6,794 nt of DNA. Source: Planctomycetota bacterium. Lineage in GTDB: Bacteria > Planctomycetota > Phycisphaerae > SM23-33 > FEN-1343. Location: NCBI GenBank assembly GCA_013203365.1, contig JABMQG010000302.1, positions 1-6,794 on the forward strand. The letters run 5' to 3'. The notes beneath the pieces were generated by a model, which was given only the letters and a program-made list of their open reading frames with translations, did no database searches and was not told where the DNA came from. This document shows, piece by piece, positions 5,474 through 6,794 of this stretch. Positions within the stretch are counted from its first letter, which is position 1. Each line of letters opens with the position of its first letter. A program made the position numbers and the translations under genes.

Positions 5474-6789
5474 CTGCCAGGCGCGTTGTGGTGACCGGCG
5501 TCGGGGCAGTCAGCGCCGCCGGAATCGGGGCAGCGGCCTTGATGGAGGCGATCTGCACGGCGAGCAGTTGCACGCGGCGTATCAGCCGGTTCGATCCCAG
5601 CGGGTTCGACAGTCAGGTTGGGGGCGAGGTTGCGGACTTCTCCGCCGGAAAGTTCGTCCCGAAAAGCTACCGCAAGGCGGTGAAAGTGATGGCACGCGAC
5701 ATCGAACTGGCCGTCGCCGTTGCCGACCTGACCGTCCGGGACGCCGCCCTCATCACAAAGGGCGTTGACGAAGCCAACGTCAATGTAGACGGCGCCAGGT
5801 TCGCCTGCAACATCGGCGCAGGGCTGATATGTACCGACCTCAATGAGCTGGGTTCGGCCCTGCAATTCGCCCTGAACGAAGCGGGTGAATTTGACCTGAA
5901 GAAATGGGGCCGGGAGGGCATGACAAATCTGACGCCCCTTTGGCTTCTGAAATACCTGCCCAACATGCTCGCCTGTCACGTTACGATCATCCATGACATG
6001 CGCGGGCCAAGCAACACCGTAACCTGCGGGGAAGCGTCGGGGCTGCTATCAATAGGTGAGGCGTGGCGGCACATCGCGCGCGACGCCGCCGACCTGGCGT
6101 TGGCCGGCGGTGCCGAGAGCAGACTTAATCCCATGGGTCTGCTCAGGCAGAGCAAGTGCCGCCGGCTGGTTACCAACGCCAACGACCGCCCGGCCTCAGC
6201 CTGCCGGCCGTTCGACGTCGGCCACGCCGGCACCGTAATGGGTGAGGGTGCCGGGACCCTGGTCCTGGAAGACCACCAACGGGCCTGCGGCCGCGGTGCC
6301 AGGATCTATGCGGAAATTGTCGGCTTCGGCGCAGCCGCCGACCCGACCGGGATGGATAGCCAAGCCCAGCACTGCGGGAATGTCGGCCTGGCCGCCGGCA
6401 AAGCGCTCGCCGAAGCCGGTATCCGCCCGAACGAGCTGGGGCTGATCATCGCACACGGCACGGCAGTTCCGCACGAAGATCGCATGGAAGCGGCCGCCAT
6501 CGCCAATTTGCTCGACGGGGCCGCTGTTCCTGTAATATCCATCCTCGGTGCCGTTGGAAACTGCCACGCCGGCGCCGGTGGCCTTTCGGCGACGGTCGCG
6601 GCAATGGCGTTGGCGCAACAGGTAGTGCCGGCCAGTGTGAACTTCAGTGCGCCCGCCGCCGGATGTGAGATGCTTGACATTGCAGTTGCCGCTCGGCCCA
6701 GTCAGATCAATTACGTCCTGGTCCAGTCGTTCAGCCACATGGGCCAATCGGCGGCAGTAGTGTTGAAACGATACGGGGCGCCGGCATGA
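5470..6789 (+). CDS. Ketosynthase-fold protein lacking the catalytic triad (chain-length-factor-like)
   Basis: A 439-residue thiolase-fold protein of the FabF / KAS II group. It opens with the typical RRVVVTGVGAVSAAG, and has a nucleophile-elbow segment GPSNTVTCGEASGLLSIGEA (179-198), AGGAES (212-217), RPFDVGHAGTVMGEGAG (246-262), IIAHGTAVPHEDRME (326-340) and GNCHAGAGG (363-371). Aligned with GPxxxVxTACASG of active enzymes, the catalytic Cys is E188 (codon GAA at 6031). H329 of AHGT is kept, but the Lys of the SxKSxxGH loop is L359 and its His is N364 (codon AAC at 6559). The C-terminal GFGG gating loop reads SHMG. Claisen condensation is therefore not expected. Type II polyketide and aryl polyene systems pair such an inactive subunit with an active one; that role is inferred here. 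It is coupled by ATGA overlaps to the dehydratase before it and to the gene starting at 6786. C186, two residues earlier, is an unlikely substitute nucleophile. Confidence 0.85.
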   Translation: MTARRVVVTGVGAVSAAGIGAAALMEAICTASSCTRRISRFDPSGFDSQVGGEVADFSAGKFVPKSYRKAVKVMARDIELAVAVADLTVRDAALITKGVDEANVNVDGARFACNIGAGLICTDLNELGSALQFALNEAGEFDLKKWGREGMTNLTPLWLLKYLPNMLACHVTIIHDMRGPSNTVTCGEASGLLSIGEAWRHIARDAADLALAGGAESRLNPMGLLRQSKCRRLVTNANDRPASACRPFDVGHAGTVMGEGAGTLVLEDHQRACGRGARIYAEIVGFGAAADPTGMDSQAQHCGNVGLAAGKALAEAGIRPNELGLIIAHGTAVPHEDRMEAAAIANLLDGAAVPVISILGAVGNCHAGAGGLSATVAAMALAQQVVPASVNFSAPAAGCEMLDIAVAARPSQINYVLVQSFSHMGQSAAVVLKRYGAPA

Positions 6790-6794
6790 ACAAA
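6786..6794 (+). CDS. Start of next coupled gene, cut by the window edge
   Basis: ATGAACAAA begins at 6786, its ATG overlapping the TGA stop of the ketosynthase-like gene (ATGA), the same junction as between the previous two genes. Only Met-Asn-Lys is visible. By position the natural expectation is the catalytic ketosynthase partner, but nothing in three codons can show that. Confidence 0.45.

Overview
The window most resembles chromosomal DNA from a planctomycete or a close relative in the PVC group. This is inferred from gene content and was not tested by any search. The main pointers are an ECF sigma factor followed by a membrane-anchored protein whose C-terminal part looks like the 'H-X9-DG' pseudopilin-type domain so common in that group, a Hanks-type Ser/Thr kinase, and an unusually long acyl carrier protein (ACP) with divergent dehydratases and a ketosynthase-like protein. 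The DNA is fairly GC-rich inside genes and more AT-rich between them.

Region 1 (about 89-2828) is a regulatory block. A soluble Ser/Thr kinase is transcribed leftward. An ECF sigma factor and a probable anti-sigma partner are transcribed rightward. The two units diverge from a short region with good sigma-70-type promoters on both strands. The sigma factor and its partner overlap by 8 nt. The partner has an anti-sigma-like N-terminus without zinc ligands, one membrane span and a pseudopilin-like outer domain, so it could report an extracytoplasmic signal to the sigma factor.

Region 2 (2829-3633) is a long non-coding stretch followed by one small gene of unknown function encoding a 100-residue coiled-coil protein, closed by a strong intrinsic terminator. 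The non-coding stretch holds an AT-rich tandem palindromic operator-like site, a sigma-70-like promoter and a near-consensus sigma-54 (-24/-12) promoter 69 nt before the start codon.

Region 3 (3812 to the right edge) is a fatty-acid or polyketide-like chain-building module. It contains a FabZ-like dehydratase, then (after an intergenic region with a long imperfect hairpin and a promoter) an extended ACP, a second FabZ-like dehydratase, a ketosynthase-fold protein, and the first three codons of another gene. The last junctions are ATGA overlaps, so they are translationally coupled. The ketosynthase-fold protein has Glu where the catalytic Cys should be and also lacks the catalytic Lys and second His. 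It therefore looks like a chain-length-factor (CLF)-type partner rather than a working condensing enzyme, and the gene cut off by the edge is the obvious candidate for the catalytic subunit. Together these suggest a dedicated type II synthase making a special acyl or polyene chain rather than housekeeping fatty acid synthesis. The product cannot be told from this window.
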